Shown here piece by piece: positions 11,635 through 20,945 of a stretch of DNA of 64,000 bases (position 1 is its first letter; each line of letters opens with the position of its first letter). A model generated the notes under the pieces. That model had not been told where the DNA came from and did no database searches. It saw nothing but the letters and a program-made list of their open reading frames with translations. The DNA lies in the NCBI GenBank assembly GCA_002286855.1, contig NRSV01000039.1, forward strand, positions 62,001 to 126,000, written 5' to 3'. Made by a program: the position numbers and the translations under genes. The DNA comes from Bipolaris cookei (Eukaryota; Ascomycota; Dothideomycetes; Pleosporales; Pleosporaceae).

Positions 11635-13407
11635 TTACACATTGCCTGCCCATAAGATACCCCCATCGCTTGCAAATACCCACTCGTCTAAGCTTAACAT
11701 GTCGGACTTGCTGAACAGCAGGTAGAAGTACTTGAGTGTCTGCATCGTCATCCTGAACTCTTCGTCATCTCTTTCAGTGTCGCCATTAAGGGCCTGCTCA
11801 ATCTTCTCTTCCATGACTTGCTCAACACCCTCCCACATCTGCCACCCAACGTCCCTCCACCTCTCTTCTCCCGTAACCCGGTACAGAGCAAACAAACTCA
11901 CCACTACCTCTGGCCTGACGCTTGCCCCCCTTTTATCCCATATCTTCTCGAATCCAGGATACTCTTGTTCCGGCCACACGCTGGGATCAAACGAGCAGTC
12001 TTCTTCACTGTTGCTCAAACTCGACGATGAACAAGCCAGCATCGAGAAGTTCATTGGCATGATGTTGCCATGGAAAGAAGGAGGGGCGTGCAGGGTCGTC
12101 CATATGCAGCCTTCGGTCAGAAGACGCGCGTAGGTGAGATGGGTATCGTTATGCGTGAGTGCCGCTGACAATGCGAGCGTGCTGCCGAGAGTGCACGACG
12201 AAATGTCGATGTTGTGGGTGAGGGTTATGTGATATCTTTGGGAGGTGTATGCAGGGCTAGCCATCATGACGGACTCGTTCGTAGGGGTTATGGGGCGGAA
12301 GAGGATGTGTTGGATGATTGCATCGAGGGCGCTTGCGGACATGCTAGTATAGGGCGATGCAGTGGGTGCGGTGGCAAGGAGACGGGTCATCAGGGTGTGT
12401 TGTGCGTATGCAGGCCCCGATGCGGCATCTACATTGAAGGTGTTGTCAGAAGTCAGGTCGAGGGTTTGCAAGTTGACTTCAGCGGGCCAGAGACCGGGGA
12501 TTTTGGTGTTGCTTTGCTGCGATTTGAAGATATTGGTGACACGCGTTACAGCGTCGTAGAACCGCATGTCGCCTGTGAGCTGTGACAGCCTGGTAAATGC
12601 TAGATTGTATGTCGTAAGTTCTGCGAGTGTGGCGTTTCCCGATACTTCTTGTTCCTCGCCCTCGGCGACTTTTGTTGCATTCCAGTATGTGATAGGAAAG
12701 CGGCTTGAAGTATCAAAGAAAGTATAGAGCATATCGCCCAACTCGAGAGCTTTATCTAGGAGACGAGTATCGCGGCATTTCCGAAGGTCATATGCTGAGA
12801 GTAGAGCATACAACAGTCGCGTCGTTTGTTGTAAGCTGGTGACATGATCGTGTGATTCAATCTTCATTTCTGTAATGACCGCGACGGCTTCTTTGAATTC
12901 TTCCGTCAATCCCATAATCCAAAAATTCTCAAGGCTTTCGATGAGAATATTGGTCTGTTCTGTCATCATCGCCTGTGAATTTCCAACCATTGCTGCATCC
13001 TTTTCCGCACTCCAGTATCTTTTGAATGTTGATTTGACTGCGGAGTGACGACGCGCGCGCACAACTGTCTCTCGATACGAGGATGCATCGGTGCTGAATT
13101 TATGCTGTATTCTTGGTGAATGGCCACTTGCTGGCAATGGAAGCTGTGCAAGGGTATCTACGAGATGGTGTTGGATAGTAGTCCTGTAGAAGCTGTGCTT
13201 TGACGAGGTTAATTCAGAAGGGTTTGAATGGTGAGTAGAACATGAATGTTCGTATGGCGGAGAAGGAAGAAACCAGAAAGAATGATTGGACTTGTAGAAG
13301 AGGAGAACGGTGAGGGAGATCAATATGAGAAGACCTGACCACCGTGTACCAGTTCGTGACCTGGCCGGCGATAGGCCGAAAGTGAGAGAGCCTTTGCGAT
13401 TATGCAT
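11635..13407 (-). CDS. GH47 (class I alpha-mannosidase)-like membrane protein, probable pseudoenzyme
   Basis: Single exon, 590 residues. A hydrophobic segment at about residues 24-38 after a basic N-terminus indicates a type II membrane anchor, the usual arrangement of ER/Golgi GH47 mannosidases that trim N-glycans. Family traits: ESLENFWIMGL (cf. D-S-L-D-T-L-W-I-M-G), TTYNLAFTRLSQLTGD, VRPEVVVSLFALYRVTGE and LKYFYLLFSKSDMLSLDEWVF. Key residues appear lost: in the catalytic-acid motif (F-E-T-T-I-R in active members) it has L-Q-Q-T-T-R, with Gln193 in place of Glu; the D-S-Y-Y-E-Y motif reads S-G-P-A-Y-A-Q; and the C-terminal N-T-E-A-H-P, which carries the calcium-binding Thr, is replaced by A-S-D-G-G-I. 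It is probably folded but not hydrolytic, perhaps a glycan-binding or quality-control protein. Family residues are from memory. Confidence 0.7.
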   Translation of the reverse strand: MHNRKGSLTFGLSPARSRTGTRWSGLLILISLTVLLFYKSNHSFWFLPSPPYEHSCSTHHSNPSELTSSKHSFYRTTIQHHLVDTLAQLPLPASGHSPRIQHKFSTDASSYRETVVRARRHSAVKSTFKRYWSAEKDAAMVGNSQAMMTEQTNILIESLENFWIMGLTEEFKEAVAVITEMKIESHDHVTSLQQTTRLLYALLSAYDLRKCRDTRLLDKALELGDMLYTFFDTSSRFPITYWNATKVAEGEEQEVSGNATLAELTTYNLAFTRLSQLTGDMRFYDAVTRVTNIFKSQQSNTKIPGLWPAEVNLQTLDLTSDNTFNVDAASGPAYAQHTLMTRLLATAPTASPYTSMSASALDAIIQHILFRPITPTNESVMMASPAYTSQRYHITLTHNIDISSCTLGSTLALSAALTHNDTHLTYARLLTEGCIWTTLHAPPSFHGNIMPMNFSMLACSSSSLSNSEEDCSFDPSVWPEQEYPGFEKIWDKRGASVRPEVVVSLFALYRVTGEERWRDVGWQMWEGVEQVMEEKIEQALNGDTERDDEEFRMTMQTLKYFYLLFSKSDMLSLDEWVFASDGGILWAGNV

Positions 13408-14117
13408 GATGATTGAGAGTTTTCAAGGAATGATGGAGAGAATCCTGAGAGAAACGCGACGAAATAAAACCACCGAGGTGGTGGTATGTCCGGAACAATT
13501 CATGTTTCAGTGATGCAGTTGCTATTTGCGAGCAGTTATGGAAACCATTCGCATCGTTGCGTGTATCAGTGGTGCCCCTGGTTGAAGTTCAAGTAGAGTT
13601 CAAAACTCGTTGGTTTCGAAACATGTCTAACAACATATTTCTTGCTGTGTGAGTCCTTAGTGATTCAGCGACTGTTCATATGGAAGTGTGTAGAGCCTGG
13701 AGACACGATGCTGGGATGATGGAACAGGATGGTGCCTAGGGAGGTGTGGGTATGCGCGCGGAGCATGCAGATGGAAACAAGAGAAGTGCATGAAGGGTTC
13801 TGGGGGTGTTTTGCCCTGATATACAAGGCTCCTCGAGGAATTTTGCATTCTTGCACCTTGGACGGTGGGAAACGAGGGAACTGTTGGGTCGTGCGGGTCT
13901 GCGTGCAGCGTGTGCGTCAGTAGCTTGGCGCCTTCCTCCTTTCAACAATCACAGCCAGCCATGTTGCCATGGCTTCACATTCACGCCCTCACTCTTTACC
14001 GCGTAGTGATGTAGCCGCCACTTTTCCTGTAGCTCTAATATGTAATTTTTCTTATACCGATGCATTCCTTCCTTAGGCCCTACCAGTACTGCCGCCTTTC
14101 TCATCACAGCCGCAATC
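13408..14117. other. Divergent promoter region, no gene seen
   Basis: Shared upstream region of the GH47-like gene (minus) and the Dlt1 gene (plus). Short overlapping frames on both strands lack any similarity. Confidence 0.5.
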
Positions 14118-15509
14118 ATGCGCATCCCTCTCTTCCGCATCTGGTACTCGACCACGTACACGGCGCTTCTCATCATCCTGCTCCTATTCCTCGCCGTCAC
14201 CCCTTCCGACACAATATACCAATCGATTAAATCCAACGAGATCCAGAAGCTGTTCGTTATTGGCGGAGTCTACGTGCTCACGAGTCTGATTGTGTTGTTG
14301 ATTTATTCGACGCGCATCTACACGAATAGGACCGTGCTTGCTGCGATACCGAAGAGCTATGTGCCGGTCGAGGAGGGAGAAGTGGGCAAGGGCGTGAGGA
14401 GGATGATAGTCAAGCATTTCAAGAGAAGTGCTGTTGTTGCGTGGGACAGCAGGCCGAGGGACCTCAGGGGTGAGGTCGAGGATGAGAATGAAGATGAAGA
14501 GAAAGGACTGCTTTCGCGTGCAGGAACAGCTGAGAGTAAGAAGGATAAAGAAAAGTCACATAAAAAGAAAGGCCATCATCACCACCATATGCCCGATGCG
14601 ACCATCATACCCGTCTCTGCGAAGTCGCCGCCTTGGGGACATGTTTCCCATCCTGGCTGGGCTTCTCCCTCTTCGCCAGACCTGCCCAACTTGCAGTATT
14701 GGAGTGTTATCTGCGAGCTTCCCAATCTCATCGAAGCCAAGGCCGTCTCACTTGCGCCGCCCGACCCTGCGCTTGAAGAAAGCGCCCAACAATACCCGGA
14801 CAATGCACCGCCTCTACCAGATGCTCGAATCGTCACCCTGCTTCAGCGCCCGCGCGCAATGGGTTTGCGCGAATACCTGTCCCGACTCGCAGAATTCGGA
14901 CTGCTGAACCCACCCTCGCTCGGCCCTGCATTCCTTGCGCAGTACGAGCATGCGCGCTTCTCCACAGCCAGCCTAACCGAAACACAATTCCGCGACCTCA
15001 TGGCCATATTTGCAGAAGTCCTCAATGGCATGACAGAAGTATACCCGGCGGTTGTCGAGGAAGCGCGCGCACTGGATGTGGAATCAGACACACGCAGTCT
15101 TGCGCCTACAGAATCCAGCTTGAACTCAACCATCTCCTCGCACTCACACATGCCCTATTGTACACCCCAACTCGGCCGCAAATCCACCCTATCGTCTCTC
15201 AACAGCTTCCTGTCCACATCAAGCAGCGACGCCTCAACACCGCACTCTCCACAAACGGCCCGCACTGCACCCTCACGCCAGCACGAGCGCGGCTCCACCA
15301 TCTACGGTACGCCCTCGCAGCGATCGCTCGCCGGCTCAGAATCCGAAACGGGATCCGTGGTGATTCACGCCCGCTCGCGACGCAGCCCGAGTACCATTCT
15401 CCCGAATTCTAGTGAGAGCTCGCTGGGTTCCGCGGGCAGTGTTATACGCTTGAATTTGAATCCCAGTGAGGGCGAGTTGCCGTACCAGTACAATATTGAT
15501 GGGGGGTGA
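14118..15509 (+). CDS. dlt1: Dlt1-family membrane protein (defect at low temperature 1)
   Basis: Single exon, 463 residues. Two membrane segments at about residues 13-28 (YTALLIILLLFLAVTP) and 45-63 (LFVIGGVYVLTSLIVLLIY) are followed by the conserved IPKSYVPVEEGEVGKGVRRMI, which I recognise from the fungal DLT1 family. The yeast gene is needed for normal growth in the cold; its molecular role is unknown. A lysine- and histidine-rich linker (KSHKKKGHHHHHMPD) follows, then a conserved region around PNLQYWSVICELPNLIEAKAV and RAMGLREYLSRLAEFGLL. The last 130 residues are Ser/Thr-rich and look disordered. Confidence 0.8.
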   Translation: MRIPLFRIWYSTTYTALLIILLLFLAVTPSDTIYQSIKSNEIQKLFVIGGVYVLTSLIVLLIYSTRIYTNRTVLAAIPKSYVPVEEGEVGKGVRRMIVKHFKRSAVVAWDSRPRDLRGEVEDENEDEEKGLLSRAGTAESKKDKEKSHKKKGHHHHHMPDATIIPVSAKSPPWGHVSHPGWASPSSPDLPNLQYWSVICELPNLIEAKAVSLAPPDPALEESAQQYPDNAPPLPDARIVTLLQRPRAMGLREYLSRLAEFGLLNPPSLGPAFLAQYEHARFSTASLTETQFRDLMAIFAEVLNGMTEVYPAVVEEARALDVESDTRSLAPTESSLNSTISSHSHMPYCTPQLGRKSTLSSLNSFLSTSSSDASTPHSPQTARTAPSRQHERGSTIYGTPSQRSLAGSESETGSVVIHARSRRSPSTILPNSSESSLGSAGSVIRLNLNPSEGELPYQYNIDGG

Positions 15510-15970
15510 ATGAAGGTATGCGCGTGTGATGAACGATTTAAATATATGTACAGTCTCAACATGCTGGAGAAGACGTGGAGTACGGCCAGATATGCTTGGA
15601 GTTCAAGCGTAGGCCAGAGAGAAAGAAAGCGGCAAAGATGATATGCAGAGAAGGAAAGAGAAAGAGGGGAACATCCTGTGCCAAGGTTGTGTTGTGACGT
15701 GGAGGGAAAAAACAAGAAAAGGAAGAAGAAGAAGAAGAAAAAGAAGGAGATGCATTCTGCACAAGGGCAGTAATTGGCATAAGAAGTTGTGCCTGAGGCG
15801 CGTAGATGCAGTCCCTCCAAGACCGTCACTTGCTATTCCGCCTTTTTTTTTTCTTTGGAAGCAACATGGCACACTAGATTCAAGGACGCAGACCACGCAA
15901 GGCCATATTTATTCACCATACTTTCTTGTACATATTTACTTGTTTATACGCCTCACAACCAAATGCTACA
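15510..15970. other. 3' flank of Dlt1 gene up to the transposon insertion
   Basis: Holds a purine-rich AAG tract near 15714-15750 and a T run near 15842-15851. No gene. The transposon target duplication TA is at 15971-15972. Confidence 0.5.
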
Positions 15971-15972
15971 TA

Positions 15973-16019
15973 ACGTGGTTCACAAGCGAGCGGGCCACTT
16001 TCCACCGGCGCGTTGACGC
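15973..16019 (+). repeat. Left terminal inverted repeat of the Fot1-like element
   Basis: Begins ACGTGGTTCACAAGCGAGCG and matches the reverse complement of the right end with two mismatches (T/G at the fourth base and T/C in GCGTTGACGC versus GCGTCGACGC). Confidence 0.95.
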
Positions 16020-16074
16020 AAACATAATATCACGCACTTTTATCACAGTTAATCAACTATTATAATATATTAAA

Positions 16075-17721
16075 TTACTTATTAGAACTATTGCTATCTC
16101 TAGCACTATCTATTTCAGTTGCATGGGTACGAGCGTTGTGTCCAGTCTACTTGCAACGCCCGCACCGCCTCTCCCCTCGCACCCTCTTCGACGCGCTCTC
16201 ACCATCACCATGACTACTACCCGCTTGCTCAACTAATACTTTTTGTACCTCGCCAACATTAAGAGTCTCTTCTGTCCGTACGTATCGCTGCTTGCGGCTC
16301 TTTCGCTTATTTGCTGCATCTAGAGCCTCTTGAAGGGTAGTCATCCTCTCTATCATAAGCACTATCTTATATGCCATTTGTTGAGCCCCTTTGCTTAACT
16401 GCGCAACCTTCTCATTAAGGGAACTTGCAAAAGAACTAGGGCGTTTTCTTAATCTCCGTCGAATAAGAGTACTTTGAGCCTCAACTTCGCGGGCGTTGCG
16501 CGGCATCTGCGCCTCCCAGGCGTCTACCCGTTGCGGTGATTATTTTGGTGTCTGCACCACCATATCAAGCTTCAATAGCACCGCCTGTGGGTTATGTGGG
16601 ACTAGACCAGCGCCTCTGAAGCCAGCTTGAATATTCTCCTTCGTAAGCGACTGCTCAAAAGCAGCCTTTGAGGCTGGTAAGAAGGTCTCCTTGCTGATAT
16701 AGTTGGTGCAGTTGCGTGCCAAACCTGAAACTGCATCGCCATACTTGCGCTTCAACGGCGCGAAGCAGGCGACATCAAGAGGCTGCAACAGGTGAGACGA
16801 GTGTGCAGGCGTATCAAAAAGAAAAACATTCTTCTCTTTGCAAAGATCTTGAAATTCAACCAAGCAGTGGTTCTCATGGCCGTTGATAATAAGCAGTCGA
16901 TACCTGCCCATAGTATAGCTGTTTGTATAGGTATCAAAGTGCTCTAACCACACAAGAGCAGGCTGATTATTCGTCCAGCTACTAGGACTAACTTCAAGAG
17001 CCTAGTCAGTAGGTAGATCCTCAAACCAGATGTCGATAAGCACCTTGCCTACAAAGACAACAAAGGGTAATAGCTGGTGACCTAACGCGCCCACGCCTTG
17101 GATCACAGTAACCCATTCCCGGTTGCCTGGCTGTATCCGCTTCTTTTTGTCATATCCTTCTGAGGATGTGATAACTAACTGTGATGAAATCTTGGCCATC
17201 ATAAAGCCAGTTTCATCAAAGTTATAGATATTGTCGTCCACAATACCCCATTTCTGTTTTGTCGCCCTGATTAGGTCGAACCAACGCTAGATAGCCGCTG
17301 GATCCTCACAGGCGGCTCGCTGGTAATAATAAGGACGGCTCCAGCGCGTACGGAGCTCATGAGTTTGCTCAACAAAGTTGTCAACTCGGTTCTTGCCAAC
17401 GGGATTGCTAACGCGCTCATGCAAGAGTTTATCAGCCATTGATCGAATGTCAGCCTTTGTAGACGCAAATCCTCGCGTAGAATCTTCAAGAATACACCCA
17501 ACTATAACCTCCTCTTCTAGCTTATTCAAGCGCTTTGAGTTCGCTTCGCAGTCGCGTCGCAGGCGTGTTCCAGCGCCTCTACGTTGGAGTGTTGTTCATG
17601 GGACGTTGTAGATAGAGACAACAAGTCTTTGGCTTTTAATACGTTGAGATTTAGAATCAAAAAGGGTAAGCTGGAGACCTGCTTCAGTGTAGGCAGTTTG
17701 AGTATTGCGTTGTTGAGACAT
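16075..17721 (-). pseudogene. Fot1/pogo transposase with five premature stops
   Basis: From the ATG at 17721 to a TAA at 16075 the minus strand keeps one reading frame of 549 codons with no indel, the usual Fot1 transposase length. In-frame stops lie at 17598-17596 (TGA), 17289-17287 (TAG), 17004-17002 (TAG), 16542-16540 (TAA) and 16149-16147 (TAG). Visible domains in order: CENP-B-like helix-turn-helix region (SMADKLLHERVSNPVGKNRV); DDE catalytic core with first Asp in NIYNFDETGFMM, second position in LLIINGHENHC, where Asn replaces the Asp usually seen (LDGH), and third Asp in LLQPLDVACFAPLK; then a basic C-terminus with CGRC and TGHNART, the remains of a zinc knuckle. Four of the stops are what C-to-T change at CpA would make from Gln codons (CAG, CAA), as in RIP. 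Confidence 0.93.
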
Positions 17722-17738
17722 CACGCGTTATTGTGTTG

Positions 17739-17785
17739 GCGTCGACGCGCCGGTGGAAAGTGGCCCGCTCGCTTGTGAACCCCGT
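17739..17785 (-). repeat. Right terminal inverted repeat of the Fot1-like element
   Basis: Read on the minus strand it begins ACGGGGTTCACAAGCGAGCG, followed by TA on the flank. Pairs with the left repeat at 15973-16019. Confidence 0.95.
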
Positions 17786-17951
17786 TATTCATATTCATAT
17801 TTTATTTTGATTTTCAAGAAAGTAAAGTCAAAAAAGAAAGAACAAAACATATGATTCGCATATACATACATACATCTAACGAGCATGGAACAATCGTACA
17901 AGATACGCTCAGTCTAACTACTTTGACGTTTTTTTCTGCTCATCTTCTCAC

Positions 17952-19386
17952 CTACTCGGCTACCCAGACAGCAGCCATACCCATACCGGTACCAATGCAC
18001 ATGCTGGTAACACCAATTTGTTGCTTTGTTCGTCTCAGCTCCGTCAGTAGAGTGCTAACTTGCCTGGCACCAGTGACACCGAGAGGGTGGCCAAAGGCAA
18101 TGGCACCACCCTTGGGGTTGATCTTCTTCATGTCAAGGCCAAGCTCGTTAATGCAGTAGAGGCACTGGCTGGCAAAGGCCTCGTTGATCTCGTAAATGTC
18201 GACTTCGTTCTTGTTCAGGCCCGTCTTCTCGAGCACAACGGGAATAGCGGCAGCGGGACCGACACCCATCAATAGCGGAGGTACACCAACAATGGAGGCC
18301 TGGACAAACTTGCCGATGATCTTCTGGCCGAGACGCTCTGCTGTGCTGCGTTTCATCAGGAGCACGGCGGCAGCGCCATCAGAGATTTGAGACGCGTTAC
18401 CAGCATGGATGGAGCCGTCTTTAGCAAAGGCAGGGCGAATCTTGCTGAGAGATTCGGGGGTGATGCCTTGTCTGACGCCATCATCCTTGCTGACGGTAAT
18501 GGTCTCCTCCTTGTCGGTCTTGGGGTTGGTCCACTTGACAGTCAAGGGTGCGATTTCCTCATCAAAGAGACCCTGTTTTTGAGCCTCGACGGCCTTTTGG
18601 AACGACGACGCGGCAAAGGCGTCTTGGTCAGCTCGCGCAATACCCTTGGACTTTGCCATTTGCTCCGACAGCACGCCCATGGGTACCTTGCAGTTTGCGG
18701 CTTCCTTGTGGTTCTCGAGGAGCTCAGAAAACTCTGTGACGGCACCAGGTCCGTATTGTGTGCTCATGCTCTCTGCGCCAGCGCCAATACCGACTTCAAT
18801 CATGCCTGATTTGATTGCGTTGGCGATGTCGACGCATGCCTGGAGACCAGAGGAACATTGCCTGTTCAAGCTCTTGACTGCGGTCGTGGTAGGGAAGCCA
18901 GCAGCAAGAGCCGCAGCGCGGAACTCTGTTGCGCCACCACCTGGGGCGAGGACAGCGCCAACAGCGATGTCTTCGACGAGCTTAGGGTCGATACCTGAGC
19001 GCTCAATGAGGGCTTTGTAAGCGCCATGGAGAAGGTCAGCTGCTTGTGTATCTTTGAACCCTCCCTTTCCGCCCTTTGTGAAGGCTGTGCGGAGCGCGCA
19101 GGTTACAACAACCTGTCAAGCATCTTGTCAGTATACAGATTCTGGAAGAGGCACTTGCCTCATCACGCTGAAACCTGGTGTAACACTCACATCATCAGGC
19201 CTCTTCTCAAGGAGGTTCTTCCTTCCCTTGGATCCCGATGCACTAGAGCTTGCAGAGCCACCGAGGAGATGGCCCTCGACCTGCGTAAGGCGCTCTTGCA
19301 CTGTATAGCAGCGCCGTCAGTATACTGTGTCAAAATCATGTATTTGTGTACCAAAACATACCTTTGTTGGGGGCTTGGTTTGCCAT
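17952..19386 (-). CDS. Peroxisomal 3-ketoacyl-CoA thiolase
   Basis: Three exons, 19386-19362, 19300-19191 and 19112-17952 (introns 61 and 78 nt), give 431 residues. The enzyme cleaves 3-ketoacyl-CoA with CoA to acetyl-CoA and a shortened acyl-CoA, the last step of peroxisomal beta-oxidation. Catalytic residues: Cys131 in LNRQCSSG, His387 in IAFGHPLG and Cys417 in SMCIGTGMG. Residues 12-20, RLTQVEGHL, are a perfect PTS2 peroxisome signal (R-L-x5-H-L), recognised by Pex7. The first exon codes for only eight residues, so the PTS2 sits at the start of exon 2 and its presence depends on correct splicing. A CCTCGG element lies about 180 bases upstream. This is homologous to yeast POT1. Confidence 0.95.
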
Positions 19387-20000
19387 GTTGACGCTCAAAG
19401 ACGATATGAAGACGAGAGATGTGGGTTAGAAGATGGTAGAAGGAGAAGAGGGTAAGGCAAGGGAGGTGAGCAGAGAACAGACGAGAGATGGAGAGAGAAA
19501 CTGGTGTATAGTCTTCTCGCGTTCGGCTCAATGCAATTAGGTCATTCGCCTCGCATTCGCCGAGGCAAGTACTGCTTTGGGTTAGTGTATTTGCGGGGGT
19601 TCGTCATGCCTTCCGGGGAAGTTAGTTTTCACATGCTTTGGGAGAGAGTCAGAGGGATGGGCGGTCAGAGAAGGCTTCACATGTCAGTCAGCACAGTGTT
19701 GCTTTCCATGTGCTCGGATTTGTAACGTTCTCGGACATTTAGTGTGATGTTGCTGATGCAGATGAGATTTCTGATTAGAAACACCACCTTTCAGCGCAGC
19801 CCCCAAGAAAAGACAGATTGTCCGATTTCAAGCCAACTGTCAGAGCTAGCTATGCCTATCATTCTCGAATCTAAGTCGAGTCAAGCAAGGTGATACATGT
19901 AAGTTCGTAATATTTCGTTGCAGCCATTTGAAGCTGCTCTCACCCCGGAACGCCCTGCTCAAACACAACAATTTCTTGGCACACTAAAGAGTGCCCGACT
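19387..20000. other. Thiolase promoter and 3' flank of WBP2-like gene
   Basis: Both neighbours are on the minus strand. Apart from the CCTCGG hexamer, no gene or repeat is evident. Confidence 0.5.
19560..19565 (-). promoter_or_regulatory. CCTCGG element, possible FarA/FarB site
   Basis: CCTCGG on the minus strand about 175 bases upstream of the thiolase start. In Aspergillus nidulans the FarA and FarB regulators recognise this hexamer in genes for fatty-acid breakdown. The site and the gene's function agree; use here is inference from one copy. Confidence 0.4.
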
Positions 20001-20945
20001 TCATCGCTTACTATCAGCATCCTGCCACGGATTGTCTCTGACCTGTCTCTCCAGCTCATCCACAATACTACTCCTCTGCACTTCCTCATAGCCTGGTGGT
20101 GGATCCGATGGCGGTTCAAAGTGCTCTTGCTGCGTCCGTGGGCTCGACAGCGAGCTCGATGCTGGTGGGCTTGAGGGTTCGGGCGCCACAACAACGGAAC
20201 CGCCGACACCACTCATATTTTCGACTGCAGGGTTGTCCATTGGCGGGCTAGGTAGCGGATCGGGTACTCTAGCGTGCTGTCGGCTCTCTTCGTAGGCCGG
20301 TAGATCGTCGAGATGCACGTTGTTCATGTTCACACCACCAACACCTCTGGTCCCATCTTGCACATCACCACCGCTCTCCCGCGCTATCTCGATGGCTTGC
20401 CGTAATCGCTCCTTCAGTCGCTCGAATATGCTTGCGAAATCAAATGCACCGCCCTCTTTGAATTCTAGGACGAGATCGAGCTCAGAATGCTGTGGAGGTA
20501 TTCCGCCGCCTTGGACAGGCTGGATGATGGCTTCCCATTTGTTTGCGCCAAACCATGGTGCTGTTACGCGGGAGTCGGTTACGTTAAGAATGGGAACAGC
20601 GAAGGACTGCAACTGTTGTGTTGGGTTCACCGGCAGATAGATCATCTATGATGCAAGTTAGCTCCACGATGGGGTGGGCCAGGCCATGTTTGCCTGGAAA
20701 GGGAGGATGTATCGTACTCGCCGGTTGGTGAGGAAGACGACGCCCGACTTGCATTGTTGCGAGTAAGACTCGCTCGGAGGGTGTCGGTGGCTGGTCTGCA
20801 ATGAGAGCGTGGTTCGAGGAGGAGACTGGTACAGCGTCTGCTCGCCGGGGAGAGGGGTGTAGCCGCCATTCTCAGCGAGCATCACCCAGCTGGACTTGCG
20901 GTTAGACTTTGTTTTGCTGGTCATTTTCTCCGACCTAAAGCTCAT
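20001..20945 (-). CDS. WBP2/GRAM-like domain protein with PPxY motif
   Basis: Two exons, 20945-20718 and 20645-20001, with a 72-nt intron, give 290 residues. A stop codon lies in frame just before the ATG, fixing the start. Residues 15-170 resemble the PH-like GRAM domain of WW-domain-binding protein 2 (SWVMLAENGGYTPLPGE, SGVVFLTNRR joined over the intron to MIYLPVNP, and LELVLEF-like strands near DLVLEFKEGGAFDFASIF). The C-terminus is proline-rich with PPGYEEV, a PPxY motif that binds WW domains such as those of Rsp5/Nedd4 ligases, and a weaker LPAYEES. It is likely a membrane-associated adaptor. The S. pombe relative is known only as a stress-induced protein, so function is unclear. Confidence 0.8.

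Larger units (their letters stand above)
15973..17785 (-). mobile_element. Fot1/pogo-type (Tc1-mariner) DNA transposon, complete but inactive
   Basis: A 1813-bp element flanked by TA on both sides (15971-15972 and 17786-17787), the target duplication of this superfamily. Its ends are inverted repeats of at least 47 bp, 15973-16019 and 17739-17785, differing at two positions, with weaker similarity continuing about 15 bp inward. Inside, on the minus strand, is one transposase frame running nearly from end to end. Length, ends, target site and transposase family all fit Fot1-like elements of filamentous fungi. The transposase carries five premature stops and a catalytic change, so the copy cannot move by itself. 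Confidence 0.95.
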
